This document shows positions 1 to 9,015 of a DNA stretch of 64,000 bases, in pieces. The stretch spans positions 26,133-90,132 of the forward strand of contig JADJOG010000013.1 of assembly GCA_016713865.1 (NCBI GenBank), written 5' to 3'. How positions within the stretch are numbered: the stretch's first letter is position 1; each line of letters begins with the position of its first letter. The notes below the pieces were generated by a model. The model had not been told where the DNA came from. It ran no database searches and saw only the letters and a list, made by a program, of their open reading frames with translations. The stretch is from Flavobacteriales bacterium (GTDB lineage: Bacteria; Bacteroidota; Bacteroidia; Flavobacteriales_F; PHOS-HE28). The position numbers were made by a program, and so were the translations under genes.

Positions 1-2
1 CC

Positions 3-1385
3 CATGGCACCGTCATCGATCCCGCGATCCATCAAGCAGGCATCTACACGTACACGGTTGCGGGCATCGCACCATGCGCATCGGCTAGCTCAACTGTTAC
101 AGTCACCATCAACCCTGTGGCACAAGCCGGCGATGATGGCAATCTCGTGCTCTGCACCAGTGGTCCTCTGGTCGGCCTCTTCGCAGCGCTCGGTGGAAGC
201 CCCCAACCCGGCGGCACATGGACCGACCCCAACGGCATTGCCACCGGAGGAAGCTTCAACCCAGCTACCGGATTGCCTGGTGTGTACACCTACACCGTGA
301 GCGGCACCGCGCCATGTATTGACGATGCGGCCATCGTTACCGTTGTGGTTATTACGGCTGGGAATGCCGGCGCGGGCGCGGCACTCACCTTCTGCCCGGG
401 CGACGATGCCGTCGACCTCGTTACAGCGCTCGGCGGTAACCCTGATGCGAATGGTCAATGGACCGATCCCGATGGCACGCCGATCCCGAGCATCTTCGAT
501 CCCGCAGCGGGCGCATCGGGCTTGTACACATACACCATCACCCCACCGAATCCTTGCCCGCAGGTGACCGCATCTGTGAGCATCACGGTGGTCGCGCCTG
601 CTGTGGCCGACTTCACAGCCGAGAGCGCTGGGGAATGCGTGCCGCTCGAGGTCAGTTTCTCGCATGGCTACACCGGCAATGGCACATGCACCTGGATCCT
701 GGGCGATGGACAGACCATTGAGCAGTGCGAGCCTTTCACTTGGATCTACAGCCAGCCTGGCAGCTACAACGTGACGCTCATCGTGGATGCGGGCAATGGC
801 TGCGGCGCGGATACTGTGACCATCTTCGATGCGGTGGTGGCCTACGCGCAGCCGACGGCATCGTTCGACATGCTGCCGGAAACGATCACCACCATGCAGC
901 CGGTGGGCTTCTTCAGCAATACGAGTGTTGGTGCGAACCGTTACTCCTGGTTCATCAATGAACAGCTTGCCGGCCAGGAGATCGATCTGCGTCACGTATT
1001 CCCTGCTCAGATTGGCGATGCTTACGGCGTATGCCTCGTTGCATATGCGAGCGCTTTATGCGCCGACACGGTTTGCCGCACCATCACCCTGGAGGACGGC
1101 ATGGTGCTGTGGGTGCCGAACACCTTCACGCCGAATGATGATACGAATAATGAAGGCTTCGCACCAGTGGTGCTCGGGATTGATGAGCGCTACTATCTCT
1201 TCGAGGTCTTCGATCGATGGGGCATGCGGGTATTCTCCAGCGAGACACCCGGTGAGGCATGGAATGGTCGCCATGCCGATGGCACAGAGGCACCCTTGGA
1301 TGTGTATGTCTGGAAAGTACGCGTGAAAGACGCCTTCAGCGGCGATCGCGTAGAGCGCGTCGGACATGTGAGCCTCCTGCGTTAA
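3..1385 (+). CDS. T9SS type B sorting-domain secreted protein, 5' end outside window
   Basis: The frame is open from the left edge, so this is the last 460 residues of a larger cell-surface or secreted protein. It shows two to three copies of a roughly 80-90 residue module (each with an FCPGDD- or LCTSG-like start, a GGxPxxxGxWTDPxG core and a GxYTYT end), then a PKD-like segment (VSFSHGYTGNGTCTWILGDG). The final ~95 residues match the gliding-motility/CHU_C type B sorting domain: VPNTFTPNDD, then FEVFDRWGMRVFSS, WNGR and DVYVWKV. In Bacteroidota this domain sends proteins through the type IX secretion system. The ligand or substrate is unknown. A GTG at 117 is not the start, because coding sequence continues upstream of it. 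Confidence 0.9.
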   Translation, partial: HGTVIDPAIHQAGIYTYTVAGIAPCASASSTVTVTINPVAQAGDDGNLVLCTSGPLVGLFAALGGSPQPGGTWTDPNGIATGGSFNPATGLPGVYTYTVSGTAPCIDDAAIVTVVVITAGNAGAGAALTFCPGDDAVDLVTALGGNPDANGQWTDPDGTPIPSIFDPAAGASGLYTYTITPPNPCPQVTASVSITVVAPAVADFTAESAGECVPLEVSFSHGYTGNGTCTWILGDGQTIEQCEPFTWIYSQPGSYNVTLIVDAGNGCGADTVTIFDAVVAYAQPTASFDMLPETITTMQPVGFFSNTSVGANRYSWFINEQLAGQEIDLRHVFPAQIGDAYGVCLVAYASALCADTVCRTITLEDGMVLWVPNTFTPNDDTNNEGFAPVVLGIDERYYLFEVFDRWGMRVFSSETPGEAWNGRHADGTEAPLDVYVWKVRVKDAFSGDRVERVGHVSLLR

Positions 1386-1412
1386 CCGTCCTTACGACCT
1401 GCGGTCCGCGGG

Positions 1413-1420
1413 TATCTTCG
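1413..1420 (+). promoter_or_regulatory. Putative -7 promoter element (TATCTTCG)
   Basis: TATCTTCG resembles the Bacteroidota -7 box TAnnTTTG and matches similar boxes upstream of other genes in this window. It lies 7 bases before the TTG start of the glycosyltransferase, implying a very short leader or none. No convincing -33 element was seen. Confidence 0.35.
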
Positions 1421-1427
1421 CCGCGCT

Positions 1428-2144
1428 TTGCCCGAACGCCTCGTCATCATACCCACTTACAATGAGCGCGAGAACATCCGCGAGATCCTTGCGCATGCGC
1501 TAAGCCTTGAACCGGCGTTCGATATCCTCATCGTCGATGATGGATCGCCCGATGGCACAGCCGCGCTCGTGAAAGAAGCTCAAGCAAATGCAACGGGACG
1601 CATTCATCTGTTGGAGCGCAGCGGCAAGCTCGGCTTAGGCACCGCCTACATCGCGGGATTCAAGTGGGCGCTGGAGCGCGGCTACGAATTCACCTTCGAG
1701 ATGGATGCCGATTTCTCCCACAACCCGAACGACCTCGTGCGACTGTGGAAGGCTTGCGCTGATGGTGCCGACATGAGCGTGGGCTCGCGCTACGTGAAGG
1801 GCGGCCAAGTGAAGGACTGGAGCTGGGACCGCATCCTGCTCAGCTATTGCGCATCGATCTATGTGCGCGCGGTGCTCTGGCTGGGCGTGCGCGATACCAC
1901 CGCTGGCTTCGTGTGCTACACGCGCCGCGTGCTCGAAGCCTTGCCGTTGGATGAAGTGCGCTTCATCGGCTATGCCTTCCAGATCGAGATGAAATACCGC
2001 GTGCGGCGCATGGGCTTCCGCATCGCCGAGGTGCCCATCACCTTCATCGACCGCACCAAGGGCACCAGCAAGATGAACACGAGCATCTTCCGCGAAGCGA
2101 TCATCGGAGTGCTGCAGATGCGCTTCGGAGGATGGATCAAATAA
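1428..2144 (+). CDS. Polyprenol-phosphate mannosyltransferase-like family 2 glycosyltransferase
   Basis: A 238-residue GT-A glycosyltransferase of the dolichyl/polyprenyl-phosphate mannose synthase (DPM1) type, expected to move a sugar from a nucleotide sugar to a lipid phosphate at the inner face of the cytoplasmic membrane. Visible motifs are the N-terminal VIIPTYNERENI, nucleotide-binding IVDDGSPDGT (about residues 36-45), acidic EMDADFSHNP (about 89-98) and the C-terminal TFIDRTKGTSKM typical of this family. There is no C-terminal membrane domain, so it is the short soluble form. The start is TTG: the sequence PERLVIIPTYNE begins right after it and no in-frame ATG precedes the conserved block. 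It lies seven bases before dihydroorotase and is probably co-transcribed with it. Confidence 0.85.
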   Translation: MPERLVIIPTYNERENIREILAHALSLEPAFDILIVDDGSPDGTAALVKEAQANATGRIHLLERSGKLGLGTAYIAGFKWALERGYEFTFEMDADFSHNPNDLVRLWKACADGADMSVGSRYVKGGQVKDWSWDRILLSYCASIYVRAVLWLGVRDTTAGFVCYTRRVLEALPLDEVRFIGYAFQIEMKYRVRRMGFRIAEVPITFIDRTKGTSKMNTSIFREAIIGVLQMRFGGWIK

Positions 2145-2151
2145 TCGAACG

Positions 2152-3489
2152 ATGAAGCGCTTCGTGATCCGTGACGCACGCGTGGTGAACGAGGGAAGGC
2201 TGTTCCCCGCTGACGTGTTGGTGGAGGGCGATCGGATCGCGCGCATCGCCGAGGAGGGCATCGGCTCCGCTTCTGCTGCGGAGGATGTGGATGCGCAAGG
2301 CCGTCATCTGCTCCCCGGCGCCATCGACGATCAAGTGCATTTCCGCGAGCCGGGCCTCACGCACAAAGAGGACATCGCGCATGGCAGTGCTGCGGCGGCA
2401 GCAGGTGGCGTAACCAGCTACATGGAGATGCCCAACACGGTGCCGCAAACGCTCACGCAGGATTTGCTGGAAGAGAAGTACCGCATGGGCGCGGCCAGCA
2501 GCGTGGTGAATTATTCCTTCTACATGGGCTGCGGCGAGCGCAACATCGAAGAAGCGGTGCGCACCGATCCGCGCACGGTATGCGGCCTCAAGGCTTTCCT
2601 CGGCAGCAGCACCGGCGACATGGTGATCACCGATGAACGCGCGCTCGATGTGCTCTTCCAGCGCGCCCACATGCTGCTCGCCATACACGCCGAGGACGAC
2701 CCCACGATCAAGCGCGAGCTGGAGCAACGCATCGCTCATTACGGTGAGGACATCCCCATCGAGGAGCACCCATTGATCCGCAGCGCCGAAGCTTGCTACA
2801 AGAGCAGCAGCACGGCAGTCGCTCGGGCAAAGGCATTCGGAACGCGCTTGCATGTGCTGCACATCAGCACGGCGAAGGAGCTGGAGCTCTTCGAGGCCGG
2901 TCCGCTGGAGAAGAAGCGCATCACCGCGGAAGCCTGCGTACATCACCTGTGGTTCATCGATGCCGACTACGCCAGCAAGGGTCCATTGATCAAGTGGAAC
3001 CCCGCAGTGAAGACCGCCGCTGATCGGGAGGCTATCCGCACGGCGGTGAACGAAGGCCGCATCGACGTGGTGGCCACCGACCACGCGCCGCATACGCTCG
3101 AGGAGAAAGCGCTGAAGTACAAGCAATGCCCAAGCGGCGGCCCCTTGGTGCAGCACGCATTGCCCGCCATGCTAGAGTTAGCGCGCGAGGGCGTGTTCAC
3201 CATGGCGCATGTCGTGGAGAAGATGTGCCATGCGCCCGCGCGCCTGTTCGACATCGCCGATCGTGGTTACGTGCGCGAAGGCTACAAGGCCGATCTCGTT
3301 CTCGTTGATCTCGATGCCCCTTGGACCGTGACGCGCGATGACCTCCAGAGCAAATGCGGCTGGTCGCCCTTCGAGGGACAACGCTTCCATGCGCGCGTGC
3401 TGCGCACCTGGGTGAACGGCACAACCGTGTACGCCAACGGCCGAGTAGATCATGCTGTGCGCGGCGAACGCTTGCTCTTCAACCGATGA
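2152..3489 (+). CDS. pyrC: Dihydroorotase (class I)
   Basis: A 445-residue amidohydrolase, the usual class I dihydroorotase length, which cyclises carbamoyl-aspartate to dihydroorotate in pyrimidine synthesis. Motifs in order: GAIDDQVHFREPG near residue 60, MEMPNTVPQT near 92, CGLKAFLGSSTGD near 145 (metal-bridging lysine), LLAIHAEDD near 178, LHVLHISTAKE near 235 and VATDHAPHT near 305 (catalytic aspartate). The first metal-site motif, usually DxHVH, here reads DDQVH, so the first histidine is a glutamine; I recall this variant in other Bacteroidota enzymes. Its stop overlaps the next ATG (ATGA), indicating translational coupling to the DUF4296 gene. Confidence 0.93.
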   Translation: MKRFVIRDARVVNEGRLFPADVLVEGDRIARIAEEGIGSASAAEDVDAQGRHLLPGAIDDQVHFREPGLTHKEDIAHGSAAAAAGGVTSYMEMPNTVPQTLTQDLLEEKYRMGAASSVVNYSFYMGCGERNIEEAVRTDPRTVCGLKAFLGSSTGDMVITDERALDVLFQRAHMLLAIHAEDDPTIKRELEQRIAHYGEDIPIEEHPLIRSAEACYKSSSTAVARAKAFGTRLHVLHISTAKELELFEAGPLEKKRITAEACVHHLWFIDADYASKGPLIKWNPAVKTAADREAIRTAVNEGRIDVVATDHAPHTLEEKALKYKQCPSGGPLVQHALPAMLELAREGVFTMAHVVEKMCHAPARLFDIADRGYVREGYKADLVLVDLDAPWTVTRDDLQSKCGWSPFEGQRFHARVLRTWVNGTTVYANGRVDHAVRGERLLFNR

Positions 3490-3875
3490 AACGGCTTGCG
3501 CTCCTAATCCTGCTGGTGGCCTGCGGCAATAGTGACAAGGTGCCGGAAGGAGTGCTCGACCGCGAGCGCTTCACTCAAGTGATGGTGGGCGCCATGCTCA
3601 TCGAAGCTCGCATCCATCAGGAGATGTCGTCCGCTCCGGGTGAGAACCCGCCTATGACCGCCTACTACACAGACCTATTCGCCGAGCACGGCACCGACAG
3701 CCTAGGGTTCCGCCGGAGCTTCGATCACTATGCCTTGCGCCCGGAGGTCATGGAGGCGATCTATGACGATGTGGTTGAACGGCTCCGCGTGATGCAGGAC
3801 GAGGGCTTTCAGCCAGCAGCCTTGGCGAACGACACCGCGTTGGCCACGGATTCCTCCAGTGCCCTGAATCGGTAG
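3486..3875 (+). CDS. DUF4296 family lipoprotein
   Basis: A 129-residue protein starting MKRLALLILLVACGNSDKVP: a short hydrophobic signal ending in LVAC, a lipoprotein lipobox with the cysteine near residue 13. The body (GVLDRERFTQVMVGAML, then YYTDLFAEHGTD and FRRSFDHYALRPEVM) matches DUF4296, a family of small Bacteroidota lipoproteins with no known function. The start was chosen at the ATG inside the pyrC stop because it directly yields the lipoprotein signal. Its last 67 bases overlap the convergent epimerase gene. Confidence 0.85.
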   Translation: MKRLALLILLVACGNSDKVPEGVLDRERFTQVMVGAMLIEARIHQEMSSAPGENPPMTAYYTDLFAEHGTDSLGFRRSFDHYALRPEVMEAIYDDVVERLRVMQDEGFQPAALANDTALATDSSSALNR

Positions 3876-4810
3876 CCGAGCAGGTCACTCGCCTTGGCAT
3901 TGCTATACGCGCGCGTGTTCAATGAACTGCTAACAGTTGCGGCCGTCACCAGGGGGTCAGAGCCCATGAGCAGCGCACGCAGTCCTTCGGCATGCCTTGC
4001 GAGATGCAGCATCCATGGTCTGGCTTCACGACCGGGGCGTGCATGGCCGAACCCATCACTCAGCAGATTGAACAGCTTCCGATATGAAGCGTTCTCGCCA
4101 ACGAGCAGGTATCGCTCACCGGTAGCGCCTGCCTCCATCAATCGGGTCATGCAGAGGGCCGCATCGCGAGCATCGACGAAAGCATTGGAGCCACGCGTGT
4201 ACCAACGCGTGCCACGGCGTAGGCGTTCCACGATTGTCATGCTGCTCCGGCCCGATGGCCCTGGCCCGATCACCACGCTTGGATTCACGATCACCGCATC
4301 GAGGCCCTCAGCGATGCCGCGATGCACCTCGATCTCTGCCAAATGCTTGCTGCGCGCATAGGCCGACACATCCCCAGCATCACTCCACGCCATGCCCTCG
4401 TCGCGCATCTGCCCATCTGCCCCAGAGCCGATCGCGGCGGTGGAGCTCACATGCAGCATACGCTTCACGCCAGCTTCGAGGGCGGCATTCACAACGTTGG
4501 CCGTGCCGGTCACGTTCGCCGCATGCAATTCGTTCACACGCCGCGGGTTGAAGCTGACAAGCGCAGCCGCATGGTAAACCAGCTCAACCCCGCTCATCGC
4601 ATCACGCAGACTTACAACGTCGAGCAGATCGCCCTCGACCCACTCAATGCGCTTGATCTGGCCCTCCTCACCATAGTGCTTGAAAACGCGCTCGACGTCG
4701 GCGAGGCTCGAATGGGGCCGTCGCAATGCACGCACCCTGCGCTGCTGCCGCACGAGTTCGATGAGCAGATGCGCGCCAACGATGCCCGTGCCGCCTGTAA
4801 CAAGATCCAT
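3809..4810 (-). CDS. NAD(P)-dependent epimerase/dehydratase (extended SDR)
   Basis: A 333-residue extended short-chain dehydrogenase. It has an N-terminal Rossmann motif MDLVTGGTGIVGAHLL, a conserved GDLLD near residue 60, LVYHAAALVSF near 80, HVSSTAAIG near 122 and the catalytic pair in SAYARSKHLAEIE (YxxxK) near 150. The later segment NPSVVIGPGPSGRSSM is typical of dihydroflavonol-4-reductase-like SDRs. The substrate cannot be told from sequence. The internal ATG at 4810 is preferred over an upstream one, since it begins directly with the nucleotide-binding strand. It converges on and overlaps the DUF4296 gene. About 260 bases upstream (4811-5070) hold no gene I can support. Confidence 0.85.
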   Translation of the reverse strand: MDLVTGGTGIVGAHLLIELVRQQRRVRALRRPHSSLADVERVFKHYGEEGQIKRIEWVEGDLLDVVSLRDAMSGVELVYHAAALVSFNPRRVNELHAANVTGTANVVNAALEAGVKRMLHVSSTAAIGSGADGQMRDEGMAWSDAGDVSAYARSKHLAEIEVHRGIAEGLDAVIVNPSVVIGPGPSGRSSMTIVERLRRGTRWYTRGSNAFVDARDAALCMTRLMEAGATGERYLLVGENASYRKLFNLLSDGFGHARPGREARPWMLHLARHAEGLRALLMGSDPLVTAATVSSSLNTRAYSNAKASDLLGYRFRALEESVANAVSFAKAAG

Positions 4811-5070
4811 GGCGCACAAGGTAGCCCGGTGGCCATTGGCTGTTGAGCGTGGGAATGCACCCCATGCACCATGATGCATCAGCCTTCAGCGCGATTTAGC
4901 TTGCGCGTTGCTCGCGTGAACTATGCTCCAGTCAGCATGCCCCAGAACAAGGCATAAGCGAATGAGCGCACCTAGGCCATGCGGCACATCTCACAATAGC
5001 GGATCGCTTGGCGGCGGTAGGATGCAAGTGTGTGGTCCTGTTGCATCGCGAAGTGAATAAGGTCGTTGAC

Positions 5071-6324
5071 CTACAGCCCCAGCAGCACCTCCCCCGGCTC
5101 CTTGTTCCCGAACACCATCTTATCCGGATCCTCAATCATCTGCTTCACGGCCATCAGGAAGCTCACGCTCTCCTTGCCGTCGATGATGCGGTGATCGTAG
5201 CTGAGCGCCACGTACATGATGGGGCGGATGACCACTTGGCCATGCACCGCCACGGGACGCTCCACGATGTTGTGCATGCCCAGGATGGCGCTCTGCGGCG
5301 GGTTGATGATGGGCGTGCTGAGCATGCTGCCGAACACGCCGCCGTTGGTGATGGTGAAGGTGCCGCCGGTCATCTCATCGATGCTGAGCTTGCCATCGCG
5401 CGCTTTCACCGCCAGCGCCTTGATGCCCGCTTCGATCTCGGCGAGCGAGAGTTTCTCCGCATTGCGCAGCACGGGCACCATGAGGCCCTTGGGCGAGCTC
5501 ACCGCAATGCCGACATCAGCATAATCGTGCATCACGAGTTCCTCTCCATCGATCTGGCCGTTCACCGCTGGGAAGAGGCGCAGTGCTTCGGTCACAGCCT
5601 TCGTGAAGAAGCTCATGAAGCCAAGGTTCACGCCGTGCGCTTCCTTGAACTTGTCCTTGTACTTGTCGCGCAGGGCCATCACCGCACTCATGTCCACCTC
5701 GTTGAATGTGGTGAGCATGGCCGTCTGGTTCTTCACTGCCACCAAGCGCTCGGCCACCTTCTTGCGCAGGGTGGTCATCTTCTGGCGATTCTGGTTGCGC
5801 GTGCCGCCCCAGCCATTCAATGCGATCGCTCCTGCATTCACGCCGCCGGCTACATACGCCGCAACATCGCTCTTGGTGATGCGACCATTAGGTCCGCTGC
5901 CTTTCACCTTCTCAGCGCTCAGGCCCTTCTCATCGAGCATCGCCTTAGCAACGGGCGTAGCGTGCGCTGCTGATGCTGCAGCAGCAACAGGCATCGATGC
6001 GCTTGTCTTGCCGCTTGCCACTTCTGGACTTGCCGCTTTCTCCTGTTTCACCTCCTTCACTGGCGCAGCCTTCGCGTCTGGCTTCACGCTCGTATCGATC
6101 GTTACCACCACATCGCCCACTTTCACTTCGGCATCAGCCGCAGCGAGCAATTTCACCTTGCCAGCCTCTTCAGCGATCACCTCCAAAGTGGCCTTGTCGC
6201 TGTCGATCTCGCCCAGCACCTGGTCCTTGTTCACCACGTCACCATCCTTCACGTTCCAACGCGCAATGCGCACTTCACTGATGCTCTCTCCTGGACTGGG
6301 GACTTTGATTTCGACGATGGCCAT
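5071..6324 (-). CDS. sucB: 2-oxoglutarate dehydrogenase E2, dihydrolipoamide succinyltransferase
   Basis: A 417-residue E2 component that transfers succinyl groups from lipoamide to CoA in the TCA cycle. Domain order: N-terminal lipoyl domain with the lipoylated lysine in EIDSDKATLEV near residue 43; an Ala/Lys/Pro-rich linker; a peripheral subunit-binding domain (ATPVAKAMLDEKGL ... GSGPNGRITKSDV); and the C-terminal catalytic domain with GFMSFFTKAVTEALR and the active-site YDHRIIDGKESV near the end. One lipoyl domain and this length are normal for SucB. The start is the ATG before AIVEIKVPSPGES. It follows sucA on the same strand, separated by about 115 bases carrying a long inverted repeat. 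Confidence 0.94.
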   Translation of the reverse strand: MAIVEIKVPSPGESISEVRIARWNVKDGDVVNKDQVLGEIDSDKATLEVIAEEAGKVKLLAAADAEVKVGDVVVTIDTSVKPDAKAAPVKEVKQEKAASPEVASGKTSASMPVAAAASAAHATPVAKAMLDEKGLSAEKVKGSGPNGRITKSDVAAYVAGGVNAGAIALNGWGGTRNQNRQKMTTLRKKVAERLVAVKNQTAMLTTFNEVDMSAVMALRDKYKDKFKEAHGVNLGFMSFFTKAVTEALRLFPAVNGQIDGEELVMHDYADVGIAVSSPKGLMVPVLRNAEKLSLAEIEAGIKALAVKARDGKLSIDEMTGGTFTITNGGVFGSMLSTPIINPPQSAILGMHNIVERPVAVHGQVVIRPIMYVALSYDHRIIDGKESVSFLMAVKQMIEDPDKMVFGNKEPGEVLLGL

Positions 6325-6339
6325 GTTCGTTCGTGATTG

Positions 6340-6437
6340 AAGACTCAAGTCACAAGACACAAGACTCAAGTGTCAAGGTTCGAGTGCTTGGTGGTGGTGC
6401 TTGTGTCTTTGGACTTGAATCTTGTGACTTGAGTCTT
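6340..6437. repeat. Intergenic inverted repeat between sucA and sucB
   Basis: A perfect 18-base inverted repeat: 6340-6357 (AAGACTCAAGTCACAAGA) against 6420-6437. Nested inside, AAGACACAAG (6354-6363) pairs with CTTGTGTCTT (6400-6409). The word AAGACTCAAG also recurs directly at 6340 and 6361, 21 bases apart. The transcript between sucA and sucB could form a long hairpin. There is no U-tract, so it may be an RNA-processing or stability element, or a dispersed repeat, rather than a terminator. Confidence 0.7.
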
Positions 6438-6439
6438 GC

Positions 6440-8944
6440 TCAGGCTTTGGCTTTCGCAATTGCAGCCTTCTTCGGCTTCGCTGCATTTGGTGCGTACGCC
6501 TTCTCGATGATCTCGGCTTGCTGCTTCGCACTGCGCTTGCTGCTTCCGGTTGCCGGTGCTCCGCTGGCAGGACGTGCAACCACTTCCCACTTCACCTCGG
6601 GGAAATGCATGGCGACGTAGCTCCAGGCGCCCATGTTCAGCGGCTCTTCCTGCACCCAGATATAGCGGTCGGCCTTCGCGTACTTCTTGATCACGGCGCG
6701 CATCTGCTCGGCGGGCAGCGGATGGATCTGCTCGATGCGCACGAGCGCGGTGTCGGTGATGCTCTTCTCTTCGCGATAGGCAGCGAGCTCGTAATGAATC
6801 TTGCCTTGCGTGAAAATCACCGTCTTCACCTTCTTGGCATCGGCCGCCGCATCGTCGATGAGTTCTTGGAAGCCGCCCTTGGTTAGGTCTTCCAGCTTGC
6901 TCACGCACTTGGGGTGGCGGAGCAAACTCTTCGGGCTGAACACCACCAGCGGCTTGCGGAAATTCCACTTCAGCTGGCGGCGCATCACGTGGAAGAGGTT
7001 GGCGGGCGTGGTGCAGTTCACGACCACCATATTCTGATCAGCGCAGCTCTGGAGGAAGCGCTCCATGCGCGCGCTGCTGTGCTCAGCGCCCTGGCCTTCG
7101 TAGCCGTGCGGAAGCAGCAGCACCACGCCATTCTGTGTGTTCCACTTCTCTTCGGCGCAGCACAGGTATTGATCGAGCACGATCTGCGCGCCGTTCACGA
7201 AGTCGCCGAACTGCGCCTCCCAGATGGTGAGTGCGTGCGGCATGGCCAGCGCGTAGCCGAACTCGAAGCCGAGCACGGCGTACTCGCTCAGCAGCGAGTT
7301 GTAGATCTGCAGCAGCGCCTGCCCTTCGCGGATGTGCTTCAGGTGGATGTACTCCTCCTCGCTGTCCTCCACCTTCACTACGGCGTGACGGTGACTGAAA
7401 GTGCCGCGCTCCACATCCTGACCGGTCATGCGCACTGGATGACCTTCGATCAGCAGTGATCCGTAAGCAAGCAATTCGCCCATGCTCCAATCGATCACGC
7501 CGGCCTCCATCATCTTCTTCCGATCGCCGAGGATCTTCTCCAGCTTGCTGAAGAACTTCTTGCCGTCGGGGTGCAGCACGCTCAGCTTCTCACCGATGAG
7601 CTGCAAGGTCTCCATGGGCACGCCAGTCTCGGGCGAGCGCAGGAAATCCTTCGCATCGGCGCGCTTGAAACCTTTCCAGCGCTCCTCGAGGAAGTTGGTG
7701 ATCTTCCCCACGCGCACCTGCTTCGCTTCATCGAGCCGTGCATTGAGCATGGCGGTGAATGATGCTTCCATCTCGGCGGCGAGCTCTTCGGCCTCATGCA
7801 CACCGCTGCCCTTCAGGCGCTCCACATAGATGGCGCGCGGATCGGGGTGCGCGGCAATAGCCTTGTAAAGCACGGGCTGCGTGAATTTGGGTTCATCGCC
7901 CTCGTTGTGACCGTGTTTGCGGTAGCAGAGGATGTCAACCCAGATGTCGGTGCCGTACTTCTGGCGATAGTCCATCGCCAGCTTCATGGTGTAGGCCACT
8001 GCTTCGGCATCGTCGCCGTTCACGTGGAACACCGGGCACTGCGTCACCTTGGCCACATCGGTGCAGTAAGTGCTGCTGCGCGCATCGATGTAGTTGGTGG
8101 TGAAGCCCACTTGGTTGTTCACCACGATGTGGATGGTGCCGCCGACCTCGTAGGCTTTCAGCCCCGCCATCTGCACCACTTCGTACACCACGCCTTGTCC
8201 GGCCACCGCGGCATCGCCATGGATGATGATGGGCGCGGTGATGCCTTTCTGGAACTTGTCGTCGTGCTCGATGATGGCGCGCGAGATGCCCTGCATCACA
8301 GGACCCACGGTCTCCAAGTGGCTCGGGTTCGGCGCGAGGGTGAGGCGCACTTCCTTGCCGGTGTTGGTCTTCAGCACGCTGCTGTAGCCCATGTGGTACT
8401 TCACGTCGCCTTCCACCAATTCGTCCTCGTAGTCCTTGAAGAAGATCTGGTCGTAGCTCTTGCGCAGGGTGTTGGCCAGCACATTGAGGCGGCCGCGGTG
8501 CGCCATGCCGATGACGAACTCCGTGATGCCCTGCTCTGCGCCTTCCTCGATCACGGTATCGAGCGCGGGAATCAGCGCTTCGGCGCCTTCGATGCTGAAG
8601 CGCTTCTGGCCGATGAACTTCTTGCCGAGGAAGCGCTCGAAGACCACCGCTTCGTTGAGCTTCTCGAGGATCTCCTTCTTCTGATCGATGTTGAAGCTAG
8701 GGGTGTTGCGCACGCTCTCCATGCGCTGCTGCAGCCACTTCACCTTCTCCGGGTTGCGGATGAATTTGAATTCGGCGCCCACGCTCTGGCAATAGGTCTG
8801 CTTGAGCAGGTCGATGATGTCGCGCAGCTTGGCGGGGCCGATGCCGACTTCGTTGCCCGCGCTGAACACGGTGTCGAGGTCGCTGCTGCTCAGCCCAAAG
8901 TGCTCGATGTCGAGCGTTGGCGAGTACGCGCGACGATCGCAGCG
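6440..8944 (-). CDS. sucA: 2-oxoglutarate dehydrogenase E1, N-terminus missing
   Basis: The thiamine-diphosphate-dependent E1 subunit that decarboxylates 2-oxoglutarate and reduces the E2 lipoyl group. The body is intact: YSPTLDIEHFGL, MAHRGRLNVLANTLRK, PNPSHLETVGPV, the TPP/Mg site IIHGDAAVAGQGVVYE, RKHGHNEGDEPKFTQP and the C-terminal transketolase-like half (FGYALAMPHALTIWEAQFGD, QIVLDQYLCCAEEKW). The frame stays open to 9076, but recognisable E1 sequence stops near 8940. SNPLR can be read one frame over just upstream, matching the TNPVR that normally precedes this point, and then similarity ends. About the first 90-100 residues of a normal ~920-residue E1 are absent. The upstream frame overlaps another gene, so a frameshift plus deletion or a mis-join is likely. 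Confidence 0.9.
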   Translation of the reverse strand, partial: RCDRRAYSPTLDIEHFGLSSSDLDTVFSAGNEVGIGPAKLRDIIDLLKQTYCQSVGAEFKFIRNPEKVKWLQQRMESVRNTPSFNIDQKKEILEKLNEAVVFERFLGKKFIGQKRFSIEGAEALIPALDTVIEEGAEQGITEFVIGMAHRGRLNVLANTLRKSYDQIFFKDYEDELVEGDVKYHMGYSSVLKTNTGKEVRLTLAPNPSHLETVGPVMQGISRAIIEHDDKFQKGITAPIIIHGDAAVAGQGVVYEVVQMAGLKAYEVGGTIHIVVNNQVGFTTNYIDARSSTYCTDVAKVTQCPVFHVNGDDAEAVAYTMKLAMDYRQKYGTDIWVDILCYRKHGHNEGDEPKFTQPVLYKAIAAHPDPRAIYVERLKGSGVHEAEELAAEMEASFTAMLNARLDEAKQVRVGKITNFLEERWKGFKRADAKDFLRSPETGVPMETLQLIGEKLSVLHPDGKKFFSKLEKILGDRKKMMEAGVIDWSMGELLAYGSLLIEGHPVRMTGQDVERGTFSHRHAVVKVEDSEEEYIHLKHIREGQALLQIYNSLLSEYAVLGFEFGYALAMPHALTIWEAQFGDFVNGAQIVLDQYLCCAEEKWNTQNGVVLLLPHGYEGQGAEHSSARMERFLQSCADQNMVVVNCTTPANLFHVMRRQLKWNFRKPLVVFSPKSLLRHPKCVSKLEDLTKGGFQELIDDAAADAKKVKTVIFTQGKIHYELAAYREEKSITDTALVRIEQIHPLPAEQMRAVIKKYAKADRYIWVQEEPLNMGAWSYVAMHFPEVKWEVVARPASGAPATGSSKRSAKQQAEIIEKAYAPNAAKPKKAAIAKAKA

Positions 8945-9015
8945 GGTTGCTGGGTGATACCGATGGGGGGTTGTGAACAAGTCGGAAGGACTTGCGGGCG
9001 AGGGGGTTAGACCTC

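Noticed and set aside
117..1385. GTG at 117 as the start of the first protein
   Set aside because: The same frame is open and coding-like back to base 3, with the same repeat pattern (GIYTYTV), so the gene starts outside the window.
7796..9010. A 404-codon open frame on the plus strand opposite sucA
   Set aside because: Shadow of the sucA coding strand; His/Val/Leu-rich with no motif.
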